This document shows positions 43,511 to 52,024 of a stretch of 64,000 bases of DNA, piece after piece. Every line of letters starts with the position of its first letter. Within the stretch, counting starts at the first letter, position 1. Made by a program: the position numbers and the translations under genes. This DNA comes from Hyphomicrobiales bacterium. GTDB lineage: Bacteria; Pseudomonadota; Alphaproteobacteria; Rhizobiales; Rhizobiaceae. Below the pieces are notes generated by a model. It was not told the DNA's origin and searched no databases. It saw only the letters and a list, made by a program, of their open reading frames with translations. The DNA lies in the NCBI GenBank assembly GCA_900473045.1, contig UCKS01000053.1, positions 1-64,000 on the forward strand. The letters run 5' to 3'.

Positions 43511-44752
43511 TCATGGCTTGACCCATGACCATTGGGTCACCGGCATTGCGGCACGCCAGCCGGTCATGGCGCCAACGGGAGACGCGCGGGCGATATCAAT
43601 GCGGATCAGCGAACCGCCGATCCGGGCATGATGCTCCAGAAGCACTGCCTCCATCTGCGTCGTGACGGCATTGGCAACCAGCCGCCCACCGGCTTTCAGG
43701 GCAACGATGGCAGCTGCCATCACACCCTCTTCGCTACCACCGCCACCAATGAAGATCGCGTCCGGAGACAGTAAACCAGCAAGGGCGTCCGGTGCTGTAC
43801 CCTGCACGACGGTCAAACCCGGCACGCCGAAAGTCGCCGCGTTTCGCCTGATGCGCTCTGCCCGCTCATCCGAGCCTTCGATGGCAATTGCGCGCATGGC
43901 TGGATCGGACAGCATCCACTCGATGCCGATCGATCCGGAGCCTGCGCCAACATCCCAAAGCAGTTCACCGCGCCGGGGCGCAAGTGCTGAAAGCGTCAGT
44001 GCGCGGACCTCGCGTTTGGTGATCTGGCCATCATGTTCGAAGAGCCGGTCATCAAGGCCCTTTGCGAGCGGCAGAATACGCGCGCCCGTTTCAGCCACGA
44101 CCTCGATGGCACAGATATTGAGCGCGTTGATATCCGTCAGCGAAAACTCCGCCGCGAGCTGCGAGGTCACACGCTCCTGACCGCCGCCCAGCGCCTCAAG
44201 CACCGTCAGCTTGGATTGCCCGAACCCGTTTGAAACAAGCAGTTCCGCAAGCTGACCCAGGCCATGCTCATCGGATGTCAGCGCCAGAATACGCGATCCC
44301 GGTTGCAGATGCGGCCGGATGAGATCGATCGGGCGGCCATGAAGGGAAACGATCGCCGCATCCTGCAGCGCCCAGCCAAGGCGGGATGCCGCCAGGCTGA
44401 ACGAGGACGGAGCGGGAAGAACACGCATCTCCGAACGAACGATCTGCCGCGACAGCGTCACACCGACACCGAAGAAGAATGGATCACCGGAGGCGAGCAC
44501 CACGACGGGCGTTCCGCGCAGCGCAACCACGGCCTCGACGGAGCGCTCGAACGGGCTCAGCCATTGATGGCACACGCCGGCAATCAGCGGCGCGGCGAGT
44601 TCAAGATGGCGAACCCCACCGAAGACGACAGAGGCGCCCGCGATGCAGCGCTTGGCCTCATCACCGAGACCGGCTAAACCGTCTTCACCAAGGCCGATAA
44701 TCGTCAGCCACGGCGTTGCATCACCGATAGAAAAGACCTGATTGTCACCCAT
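43511..44752 (-). CDS. cobL: Precorrin-6Y C5,15-methyltransferase (decarboxylating)
   Basis: A 413-residue bifunctional enzyme equal in length to characterised CobL. The N-terminal half is the CbiE-like methyltransferase (ASGDPFFFGVGVTL); the C-terminal half is the CbiT-like domain with the SAM motif LLWDVGAGSGSIGIEW near residue 260, which methylates C15 and removes the C12 acetate carboxyl. Start ATG 44752 begins MGDNQVFSIG; its start codon overlaps that of cobK on the other strand. A longer open frame (to 45160) is antisense to cobK and is not used. Confidence 0.93.
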   Translation of the reverse strand: MGDNQVFSIGDATPWLTIIGLGEDGLAGLGDEAKRCIAGASVVFGGVRHLELAAPLIAGVCHQWLSPFERSVEAVVALRGTPVVVLASGDPFFFGVGVTLSRQIVRSEMRVLPAPSSFSLAASRLGWALQDAAIVSLHGRPIDLIRPHLQPGSRILALTSDEHGLGQLAELLVSNGFGQSKLTVLEALGGGQERVTSQLAAEFSLTDINALNICAIEVVAETGARILPLAKGLDDRLFEHDGQITKREVRALTLSALAPRRGELLWDVGAGSGSIGIEWMLSDPAMRAIAIEGSDERAERIRRNAATFGVPGLTVVQGTAPDALAGLLSPDAIFIGGGGSEEGVMAAAIVALKAGGRLVANAVTTQMEAVLLEHHARIGGSLIRIDIARASPVGAMTGWRAAMPVTQWSWVKP

Positions 44753-45521
44753 GGGCAAACACCGCATCCTGATTCTTGGCGGCACGACCGAAGCGCGGCA
44801 GCTGGCAACCGCGCTGGCTGAGCGCACCGATTGCGACGGCCTGCTTTCGCTGGCCGGACGCACGGCCGAGCCCATGGCACAACCGGTTCCCACCCGCAGC
44901 GGCGGCTTCGGTGGAAGCGACGGGCTTGCCGATTTCCTCACTGCCGAAAAATTCGACCTTTTGATTGATGCCACCCATCCCTTTGCGGCGCGCATTTCGC
45001 ACAATGCGGCGATCGCGGCAGGCCAGACTGGAATTCCGTTTTTCGCGCTCCGCCGCTCCGCCTGGAAAAGGGAACCCGGCGATCGCTGGACCAGCGTTCG
45101 CTCCGTCATGGAAGCGGCCGAGGCGCTCGGCACCGCGCCGAAACGCGTTTTCCTCGCCATCGGCAGACAGGAGGCTTTTCACTTCGAAAGCGCTCCGCAG
45201 CACGGCTATCTGATCCGCAGCGTCGATCCCGTCACGCCGCAGCTCGGCGTACCCGATGCGCGCTATATCCTCGCGACCGGCCCCTTCGAGGAGGCTGCCG
45301 AACGGGAACTCCTGATCGACAACCAGATCGAGATCATCGTCGCCAAGAACAGTGGCGGCACGGCCACTTACGGCAAGATCGCCGCCGCCCGTACACTCGG
45401 CATCCTGGTAATCATGGTCGAGCGCCAGCAACCGGACGATACCCGCACGGTTGAAACCCTCAAAGACGCGCTCGGCCTTGTCGATCACCTTTTCTCCCCG
45501 GAGATGAAGCGCGGTGTGTAA
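44751..45521 (+). CDS. cobK: Precorrin-6A reductase
   Basis: A 256-residue NADPH-dependent reductase of precorrin-6A to dihydro-precorrin-6A. The nucleotide-binding start ILILGGTTEARQLA is typical, as are LIDATHPFAARISHNA and FLAIGRQEAF. It is the only cob gene on the plus strand; its ATG shares two bases with the cobL start codon on the opposite strand, so its promoter must lie within cobL and vice versa. Its 3' end overlaps the 3' end of cobJ by 37 bases. ATG 44751 is preferred over GTG/ATG at 44742. Confidence 0.92.
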   Translation: MGKHRILILGGTTEARQLATALAERTDCDGLLSLAGRTAEPMAQPVPTRSGGFGGSDGLADFLTAEKFDLLIDATHPFAARISHNAAIAAGQTGIPFFALRRSAWKREPGDRWTSVRSVMEAAEALGTAPKRVFLAIGRQEAFHFESAPQHGYLIRSVDPVTPQLGVPDARYILATGPFEEAAERELLIDNQIEIIVAKNSGGTATYGKIAAARTLGILVIMVERQQPDDTRTVETLKDALGLVDHLFSPEMKRGV

Positions 45522-46249
45522 ACCAGATCGGATCTGCCCGGACGCGGGATGATGCGGGTCTCCGGCGAGCCGATGATCACGCAGGTCGCCATATCCGCCT
45601 TCTGCGCGTCCGCCTCCCCAAGCCGCATGACCAGCATGCGTTCGTCCGGACGGCCGGCCGCGCGGCCGAAGATCACCGGCGTTTCGGTAGGCAGCACGGT
45701 CCGCAGGATATCGAAGGCTTCGCCGAGCTGCCACGGCCGCGCCTTGCTGATCGGATTGTAGAGCGCGATCACCAGACCGGCCTCTGCGACAAGCTTCAAA
45801 CGGCGGGTGATCACATCCCACGGCTTCAGATTGTCCGACAGCGAGATGGCACAGAAATCATGGCCCAAAGGAGCGCCGATGCGGGCGGCAACCGCGAGCA
45901 TGGCGGTGACCCCCGACACGATGACGAGGTCGATCGTGCGCCATTCGTCCGGCCCATTATCGATCGCTTCGCAGACCGCAGCAGCCATGGCAAAGACGCC
46001 GGGATCGCCACCGGAGACGACGCAGACATTGGTACCAGCCACCGCACGACGGATTGCGGCCTGCGCCCGGTCCAGTTCCTCGCGATTGTCCGAGGCAATG
46101 CGGTTTTGGTCGGAGCGCAGCGACAGCCGGTCGAGATAGGGCCCGTAGCCGAGAAAATCGGTGGAGTTCGATACCGCATCCAGGGCTTCAGGCGTCATCT
46201 GCTGTGGACCGCCCGGACCTGTACCGATCACATAGAGTGTACCGCTCAT
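45485..46249 (-). CDS. cobJ: Precorrin-3B C17-methyltransferase
   Basis: A 254-residue tetrapyrrole methylase that methylates C17 and contracts the ring. Signatures are YVIGTGPGGPQQMTPEAL at the N-terminus, the VVSGGDPGVFAMAAAV loop (near residue 80) and IALYNPISKARPWQL. Its ATG overlaps the cobI stop in an ATGA junction. Its 3' end overlaps cobK convergently. Confidence 0.93.
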   Translation of the reverse strand: MSGTLYVIGTGPGGPQQMTPEALDAVSNSTDFLGYGPYLDRLSLRSDQNRIASDNREELDRAQAAIRRAVAGTNVCVVSGGDPGVFAMAAAVCEAIDNGPDEWRTIDLVIVSGVTAMLAVAARIGAPLGHDFCAISLSDNLKPWDVITRRLKLVAEAGLVIALYNPISKARPWQLGEAFDILRTVLPTETPVIFGRAAGRPDERMLVMRLGEADAQKADMATCVIIGSPETRIIPRPGRSDLVYTPRFISGEKR

Positions 46250-46983
46250 AGCCTGCCGCTCCAGCCGGGAACCAGCACCAGCGAGAAATACGGCGCGATG
46301 TCGTCGGCTTTTTCAGCCAGCGGGATCATCGCCGAATTGGCCATCGTGCCGCGCTCGACGTAAACAGCCTGGCCAAGTTTGCCAGCGGCAATCAACGCCC
46401 GGCGAATCTTGGGCAGATTGCGGCCGACCTTCATGATCACGGCTGCCTCGGTATCGCCGAGGCGGCGGGTCAGCTGGTCCTCGCCCATCGTGCCGGGAAG
46501 CACGGAAAGCACATCGTCACCCTGCACGATCGGCAGCCCCGCCAGCGACCAGCAGCCAGACATGGCGGTGATCCCGGGAATGACCTCGACCGGAAAACGC
46601 CCCGCCAGCCGCACATGCAGATGCATGTAGGAACCGTAGAACATCGGGTCGCCCTCGCTGAGGATCGCGACAGTCCTGCCGGCATTCAGATGTTCGGCAA
46701 CAGCCGCTGCCGACGCATCATAGAAGTTGGTGATCTGACTCTTGTAATCGTGATGGTCCTTGTCGATCTCGACGGTCACCGGATAATAAAGTGGCAATTC
46801 GAGCAAACCGGGCTTCAGCAGCCCATCGACGACCGCACGTCCGTTGCCACGCCGGCCTTCCTTGGCGAAATAGGCGAGCACGTCGGCAGCAGCCAGTGCC
46901 TTGATGGCCTTGAGGGTCAAAAGCTCCGGATCGCCCGGACCGGTGCCGACACCGATCAGCCTGCCTGCGGTGGCCGCGCTCAA
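46246..46983 (-). CDS. cobI: Precorrin-2 C20-methyltransferase
   Basis: A 245-residue methylase acting on C20 of precorrin-2. RLIGVGTGPGDPELLTLKAI is the N-terminal signature and SEGDPMFYGSYMHL the active-site loop. The start is the unusual TTG at 46983: it overlaps the cobH stop (TTGA), gives the exact length of characterised CobI, and the open frame upstream is antisense-like sequence inside cobH. Translation is thus probably coupled to cobH. Confidence 0.92.
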   Translation of the reverse strand: MSAATAGRLIGVGTGPGDPELLTLKAIKALAAADVLAYFAKEGRRGNGRAVVDGLLKPGLLELPLYYPVTVEIDKDHHDYKSQITNFYDASAAAVAEHLNAGRTVAILSEGDPMFYGSYMHLHVRLAGRFPVEVIPGITAMSGCWSLAGLPIVQGDDVLSVLPGTMGEDQLTRRLGDTEAAVIMKVGRNLPKIRRALIAAGKLGQAVYVERGTMANSAMIPLAEKADDIAPYFSLVLVPGWSGRL

Positions 46984-47612
46984 AGTCCCGGCCTCGCCAG
47001 CGAATTGACCGCAGCAGCGGTCATCGCGCTGCCGCCGAGACGGCCGCGCACGATGGCGTAGGGCACGCCATACGAATTGTCTGCCAGCGCATCCTTGGAT
47101 TCCGCAGCACCGACGAACCCGACCGGCATGCCGATGATCGCTGCGGGCTTTGGCGCGCCGTCGCGCAGCAGTTCCAGCAGGAAGAACAGTGCAGTCGGCG
47201 CATTGCCGATGGCAACCACCGAACCGGCCAGACGCTCGACCCACAACTTCAGTGCTGCGGCAGAGCGGGTATTACCGATCTCGCGGGCGATATTAGCTGT
47301 CTGCGGTTCGCGCAGCGTGCAGATCACGTCATTATCGGCCGGCAGGCGGGCGCGGGTAATACCATGGGAGACCATAAAGGCATCGCAGAAGACCGGCGCG
47401 CCATTCTTCAGGGCTTGGCGGGCAGCCGGAACGAAGCCTGGAGAAAACTCGAAATACTGCGCGGCATCAACCAGTCCGCAGGCATGCACCATGCGGACGG
47501 CCAGATCGGCCTCTTCCTCGGAAAAGCGGGACAGATCGGTTTCGCTGCGAATGATGGCAAACGAGCGCTCGTAGATGGCATCGCCATCCCGGATATAATC
47601 GTAATCAGGCAT
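46980..47612 (-). CDS. cobH: Precorrin-8X methylmutase
   Basis: A 210-residue enzyme that moves a methyl group from C11 to C12, forming hydrogenobyrinic acid. Family features: YIRDGDAIYERSFAIIRSE with the active-site His replaced by context later (MVSHGITR, His near residue 82), GNAPTALFFLLELL and IGMPVGFVGAAESK. It lies between cobG and cobI with two- to four-base contacts, within one minus-strand operon cobG-H-I-J. Confidence 0.93.
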   Translation of the reverse strand: MPDYDYIRDGDAIYERSFAIIRSETDLSRFSEEEADLAVRMVHACGLVDAAQYFEFSPGFVPAARQALKNGAPVFCDAFMVSHGITRARLPADNDVICTLREPQTANIAREIGNTRSAAALKLWVERLAGSVVAIGNAPTALFFLLELLRDGAPKPAAIIGMPVGFVGAAESKDALADNSYGVPYAIVRGRLGGSAMTAAAVNSLARPGL

Positions 47613-47614
47613 CT

Positions 47615-48988
47615 CTATCCCTGTTGAACCGCGGCTCTGATCCCATCCGCTCCGAGCCGTGTAAGGCAGGACCGGGCCGATTCGCCACCCTGTTTCCGCT
47701 CAGACACCAGCTTGTCGAGGTGTTCAAGCGCGGTTCTTATGTTGTTTTCTTCGATATAAGCGGTTGGCACTGCCGATGCTGGGCCATTTACGACAAGGCC
47801 GTAGCCTGTTGGCGCAGCCGTAATTGTCAGAGCCGAAGCGGAAGGTTTGGCACAGCTCTTGGCACAGCCGGACACATGCACAGTCAGCGATCCGTCGAGC
47901 AGCGCCGGCGCTGTGTCTATCACCATGTGCGCCACCGCTCGCGTATCGATCCGCGCCGAGCGGCAGGCGCCGACACCGGCGCAGGCGGCAATATGATTGC
48001 GCGGATCGCGCGGAAACGCTCGCAGCCCATGGCCGAGAGCCAGCGCCTGCGCTGCGCCGATCCGTTCGGCTGCGATACCCAGCACGATCAGCGCCTGGCC
48101 GGGCGCCAGCCGGATTTCCGTAGCCCCCAGAATTTCCAACGCCTGAAGCAACGCGCCAAGACCCTGCGCATGGATTTGTCCGAATGGCAGGCCGATGCCG
48201 AGAACAGAGCAGCCTTCGCCAAGATGGTGGATACCAGCGGCGTTCGGCGCCGGCACAATTGGAGCGATCGGATCAAGATCAGTTGTGGTAGCCCAGCGGG
48301 TTGCAACAGCACCGACAATATCCCGGGCGCGCGCATCCCTGCCGATCGCCGCAAGGTTTTTGAGAATATCCATCACCGCCGGGACGGCAGCCTCTTCCTC
48401 CAGCACCGCAATCCGCCTTGCCGTCGTTTCCGTACCGGCAAGTGCCAGCAACCAGAACACCTGGCCATTGATGCGCACGGCCCGTAACCGGACGTCGGCG
48501 GTGACCGCGCCCAGGTTCAACTGGCCCCCACCATCGACGACCACAGACAGCTTTGGCGCCAGGGTCAATGGCGGCTGATGCGCGGCCACTGCCGCGCGCA
48601 ACCGTTCGGCGACACAAACAGCGTCGGCAATTTCGGTCGGGTCCAGCCCGGCCAGAGGCGGCGTCTCAACCGCCAGCCCCTCTGTGATCGCTATGCCGGC
48701 CTCGGCGATTTTCTGAGACAGGAGCGGGACGGTTTGCGCCGTCAATCCACGGATTTGCAGGTTGCCTCGCGCCGTGATCTCCACGATGCCGTTGCCGCAC
48801 AATGCCGCTGCATCAGCTATCGCCGTCAGTTCCCCGAGCGCAAACCCTGGGTTTTCAGGCCGCAAGCGCGCCAAGAGACCATCGCCTGTCATCATCGGCG
48901 TTGACAAGGATGGACAGGCGCCGCGGCGCATCGGCGCGAGCGGCATTGCTTCCATCGACCTATCAGATGGTTCGGCACAAAACGTCAT
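47615..48988 (-). CDS. cobG: Precorrin-3B synthase
   Basis: A 457-residue oxygen-dependent monooxygenase that makes precorrin-3B; its presence marks the aerobic pathway. It is related to sulfite/nitrite reductases: the 4Fe-4S/sirohaem-type cysteines appear as CAGVGACRSARI and HVSGCAKSCAKP in the C-terminal half. RRGACPSLSTPMMTGDGLLARL is the usual N-terminal start of the conserved region. The start is uncertain: ATG 48988, ATG 48955 or ATG 48946 all fit, and none has a strong ribosome site. Stop is two bases before cobH. Confidence 0.9.
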   Translation of the reverse strand: MTFCAEPSDRSMEAMPLAPMRRGACPSLSTPMMTGDGLLARLRPENPGFALGELTAIADAAALCGNGIVEITARGNLQIRGLTAQTVPLLSQKIAEAGIAITEGLAVETPPLAGLDPTEIADAVCVAERLRAAVAAHQPPLTLAPKLSVVVDGGGQLNLGAVTADVRLRAVRINGQVFWLLALAGTETTARRIAVLEEEAAVPAVMDILKNLAAIGRDARARDIVGAVATRWATTTDLDPIAPIVPAPNAAGIHHLGEGCSVLGIGLPFGQIHAQGLGALLQALEILGATEIRLAPGQALIVLGIAAERIGAAQALALGHGLRAFPRDPRNHIAACAGVGACRSARIDTRAVAHMVIDTAPALLDGSLTVHVSGCAKSCAKPSASALTITAAPTGYGLVVNGPASAVPTAYIEENNIRTALEHLDKLVSERKQGGESARSCLTRLGADGIRAAVQQG

Positions 48989-49132
48989 GACAGGCAGCGA
49001 GCCATCTCCAGTCTTCAAAAATACAATCCAAGGCTCCGGGCCATCCTTGGCCCATCAATGCACCACTCTACAACACAGAGAAACCGGCCGCCATGCCATG
49101 GCGCATGTCAAAACGAAGCGCCGCTTTCATGA

Positions 49133-49903
49133 CTACTCGTCGAAATCCGCGCCCTTTTGCAGAAGATAGATATCCATGATCCAGCCATGCTGCGCCCGCG
49201 CCGCAGCCCGGGTTTGGAGGATATCGTCCTTCACGTCGGCAAGCCGGCCTGAAATGATGATCTCCTGACCCGTGCCGAGATAGGCGCCCCAATAGATCTG
49301 CGCCTCGGGATCGTCGATCTTCATGAAGGCTTGCTCGCCATCGAGCATGACCACGGCCGTCTCGCTTTTCTGCGGAAAGCTCCCGGCAAGACGCCGCCCG
49401 GTGGTGATCTCGACCGGCTTGCCGACGAGATTGAGCGGTATCCTGTGGCTGGCGGCCAATGCCTGAATGCTGGTGATGCCGGGAATGACCGAATAATCGA
49501 ACGCAACCGTCGCCCGGGCGCGAACCCGTTCAATGATCCGGATCGTGCTGTCGTAGAGCATCGGATCGCCCCAGACGAGAAAGGCACCGGTCTGACTTTC
49601 ATCAAGTTCATCCATCAGCAGGCGCTCGTAGGCGGTCGCGATCGCAGCATGCCAATCATCGACGCTGCGATGATAGGACCGATCCGCCACCTGGCGCACG
49701 GGAACTTCGAATTCCACCACCCGGCTGTGCGGATTGATGACATAGCGCGAGACGATATCGCGGCGGATATCGGCAAGCTGTGCCTTCGCGTCGCCCTTGG
49801 TGGGGATGAACAGAACGCTGGCTTTATTCAGCGCATTGATCGCCTGCACCGTCATGTGTTCAGGGTTTCCGGCGCCGATCCCCACGACCAGAACATTTCT
49901 CAT
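49133..49903 (-). CDS. cobF: Precorrin-6A synthase (C1-methylating)
   Basis: A 256-residue methylase that methylates C1 and releases the extruded acetyl group. LVVGIGAGNPEHMTVQAINAL begins the protein; LVWGDPMLYDSTIRI and SVIPGITSIQALAAS are further family motifs. ATG 49903 has AAAGG at good distance. It is first of the cob genes on the minus strand, about 145 bases before cobG. The gene order F-G-H-I-J-K-L-M matches that of Pseudomonas denitrificans, with only cobK inverted. Confidence 0.92.
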   Translation of the reverse strand: MRNVLVVGIGAGNPEHMTVQAINALNKASVLFIPTKGDAKAQLADIRRDIVSRYVINPHSRVVEFEVPVRQVADRSYHRSVDDWHAAIATAYERLLMDELDESQTGAFLVWGDPMLYDSTIRIIERVRARATVAFDYSVIPGITSIQALAASHRIPLNLVGKPVEITTGRRLAGSFPQKSETAVVMLDGEQAFMKIDDPEAQIYWGAYLGTGQEIIISGRLADVKDDILQTRAAARAQHGWIMDIYLLQKGADFDE

Positions 49904-50254
49904 GTCACAACCTTTTTCAACATATCGGGGTATTTGGCGGATTGGTGAAAGGAGCGCAAGGCAGAGAGACGAAGCATCGCGTGTAAGCATTTGGTAAAAA
50001 ACGACAAATACTTTACCAAAACACTACAACCGCCATGGCAATATTCCATTTGTTCGACTATAAAGGCCACAAATCCGTTTACATTAGAGATAAATCATTT
50101 ACATAGACGCGCAAATCCGGCAACCGGCGATGCGATACGCCGTTGCAGTTCGCATGTTCCCCAGGAGACAGAATCCCGGGTAATGCGGCCTTAGAGAAAT
50201 TGTGGCACATTGTGCACACCATTTGATGGCGAACGTCTCGCGAGGACCTCAATA
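49904..50254. promoter_or_regulatory. Divergent region between cobF and prsD with inverted repeats
   Basis: This 351-base gap has no supported gene. TTTGGTAAA (49990-49998) and TTTACCAAA (50012-50020) form a perfect 9-base inverted repeat, flanked by GTGT/ACAC. GCACA-T-TGTGC (50205-50215) is a second palindrome 40 bases before the prsD start. Either may be an operator; no cobalamin riboswitch signature is visible. Confidence 0.45.
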
Positions 50255-52024
50255 GTGACGAATTCATCGAAGAGCAAAGTCAGTGCATCCGATCCGGCCG
50301 AAGCTTTGTGGAACTGCAAGGCAGGCTTCATCGGCATCTTCATCGCCAGTGCGCTTGTCAACATCCTGTATCTGACCGGTTCCTTCTTCATGCTGGAAGT
50401 CTATGACCGGGTTCTGCCGAGCCGAAGCATTCCGACGCTGATCGCGCTCTGCCTGCTGGCGCTGCTGCTCTATGCCTTTCAGGGCGCTTTCGAAATGGTG
50501 CGTGGCCGCATGCTCGTGCGCGTTGCCGGGGCTCTGGACGAAGCCATGAGCGCGCGGATCTATCGTGCGGTGGTTCAAGCCCCTTTGAAACTGCGCACCC
50601 AGGGTGACGGCCTGCAGGCTCTGCGCGATTTCGATCAGGTCCGTTCGTTTCTCTCCGGCTCCGGCCCCGCAGCCTTCTTCGATTTGCCCTGGCTGCCGTT
50701 CTATATCGGCATCTGCTTCCTGTTCCACCCGATGATCGGCATCGTCGCAATCATCGGCTCGATCATCCTCATCGCCCTGACGTTCCTGACCAACCGTGGC
50801 ACGCAAGGGCCGTCGAAAAAGGCGTCGGAAGCGGGCAATCATCGCAATGCCTTCGCCCAGGCTTCCCAGCGCAATGCCGAAGTCATGCAGGCCATGGGCA
50901 TGATGGGACGGATGTCACAGCTCTGGGAGCAGCGCAACAACACCTACCGCGATCAAAACCGCGAAACGTCCGACGTCGGTAACGGTTATGGTGCCCTGTC
51001 CAAGGTGTTCCGCATGGCGCTGCAGTCCGCCGTTCTCGCAACCGGTGCGGTTCTCGTCATTGAAGGCATGGCTTCGCCGGGCATCATCATCGCCGGGTCG
51101 ATCCTGACCGCGCGGGCACTGGCGCCGGTGGAACTGGCGATCGGCAATTGGCGCGGCTACGTTTCCTGCCGCCAGAGCTGGGCTCGCCTGAAGGAACTGC
51201 TCAACGCACTGCCGGAGCGGGATTCGCCGCTGGAACTGCCGGTACCGAAGGAAAAACTGAGCGCAGAAGGCCTTGCAGGTGGTCCTCCCGGCGCGCAACG
51301 CCTGACCTTCGCGGAAGTGAACTTCACCGTGAAGGCCGGCAGCGCGCTTGGCGTCATCGGCCCCAGCGCCTCCGGCAAGTCCTCGCTTGCGCGTGCCCTC
51401 ATTGGGATTTGGCCCGCCTTTCGCGGCTCCGTGCGCCTCGATGGTGCAGCGCTGGATCAATGGGACACAGACAGGCTCGGCCGGTCCATCGGCTATCTGC
51501 CGCAGGATGTGGAGCTTTTCGCCGGCACCGTGGCGCAGAACATTGCCCGTCTGGCCGAAAATCCGTCCTCGGACGCCATCGTTTCAGCCGCCCGCGCCGC
51601 CCGCGTGCACGACCTCATTCTCAAGCTGCCCAATGGCTACGAGACCGAGATTGGCGAAGGCGGTGCAGCACTGTCGGCTGGCCAGCGCCAGCGCGTCGCC
51701 CTTGCCCGCGCTCTGTATGGAGAGCCCTTCCTCGTCGTTCTCGATGAGCCCAATTCCAACCTGGATGCCGAGGGAGAGCAGGCGCTCAGCGAAGCAATCA
51801 TGAGCGTCAGGGCCCGCGGCGGCATCGTCGTGGTCATTGCCCATAGGCCAAGTGCGCTCGCCGCCGCCGACATGGTGCTGATGATGAACGAAGGCCGGAT
51901 GCAGGCCTTTGGGCCGAAGGACGAAGTGCTTGCGCAAATCCTGCGCAAGGATAACCGCCAGCCGCAAATTCCAAACCACGCATCGCTGAAAGTCGTGGGT
52001 GAAGGACAGGAGTCCGCATCGTGA
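50255..52024 (+). CDS. prsD: Type I secretion ABC transporter (PrsD/PrtD family)
   Basis: A 589-residue inner-membrane ABC exporter with an N-terminal six-helix domain and a C-terminal ATPase. Walker A is GPSASGKSS, signature LSAGQRQR and Walker B FLVVLDEP. It lacks the N-terminal peptidase-like domain of HlyB, as expected for the PrtD/PrsD group that exports proteases or, in rhizobia, polysaccharide glycanases. GTG 50255 is chosen because GAGGA precedes it; an upstream ATG at 50210 has none. The stop overlaps the next gene (GTGA). No substrate gene with glycine-rich repeats is nearby. Confidence 0.9.
   Translation: MTNSSKSKVSASDPAEALWNCKAGFIGIFIASALVNILYLTGSFFMLEVYDRVLPSRSIPTLIALCLLALLLYAFQGAFEMVRGRMLVRVAGALDEAMSARIYRAVVQAPLKLRTQGDGLQALRDFDQVRSFLSGSGPAAFFDLPWLPFYIGICFLFHPMIGIVAIIGSIILIALTFLTNRGTQGPSKKASEAGNHRNAFAQASQRNAEVMQAMGMMGRMSQLWEQRNNTYRDQNRETSDVGNGYGALSKVFRMALQSAVLATGAVLVIEGMASPGIIIAGSILTARALAPVELAIGNWRGYVSCRQSWARLKELLNALPERDSPLELPVPKEKLSAEGLAGGPPGAQRLTFAEVNFTVKAGSALGVIGPSASGKSSLARALIGIWPAFRGSVRLDGAALDQWDTDRLGRSIGYLPQDVELFAGTVAQNIARLAENPSSDAIVSAARAARVHDLILKLPNGYETEIGEGGAALSAGQRQRVALARALYGEPFLVVLDEPNSNLDAEGEQALSEAIMSVRARGGIVVVIAHRPSALAAADMVLMMNEGRMQAFGPKDEVLAQILRKDNRQPQIPNHASLKVVGEGQESAS

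Noticed and set aside
49904..50254. Possible cobalamin riboswitch upstream of the cob genes
   Set aside because: No B12-box-like conserved sequence was seen; only simple inverted repeats.
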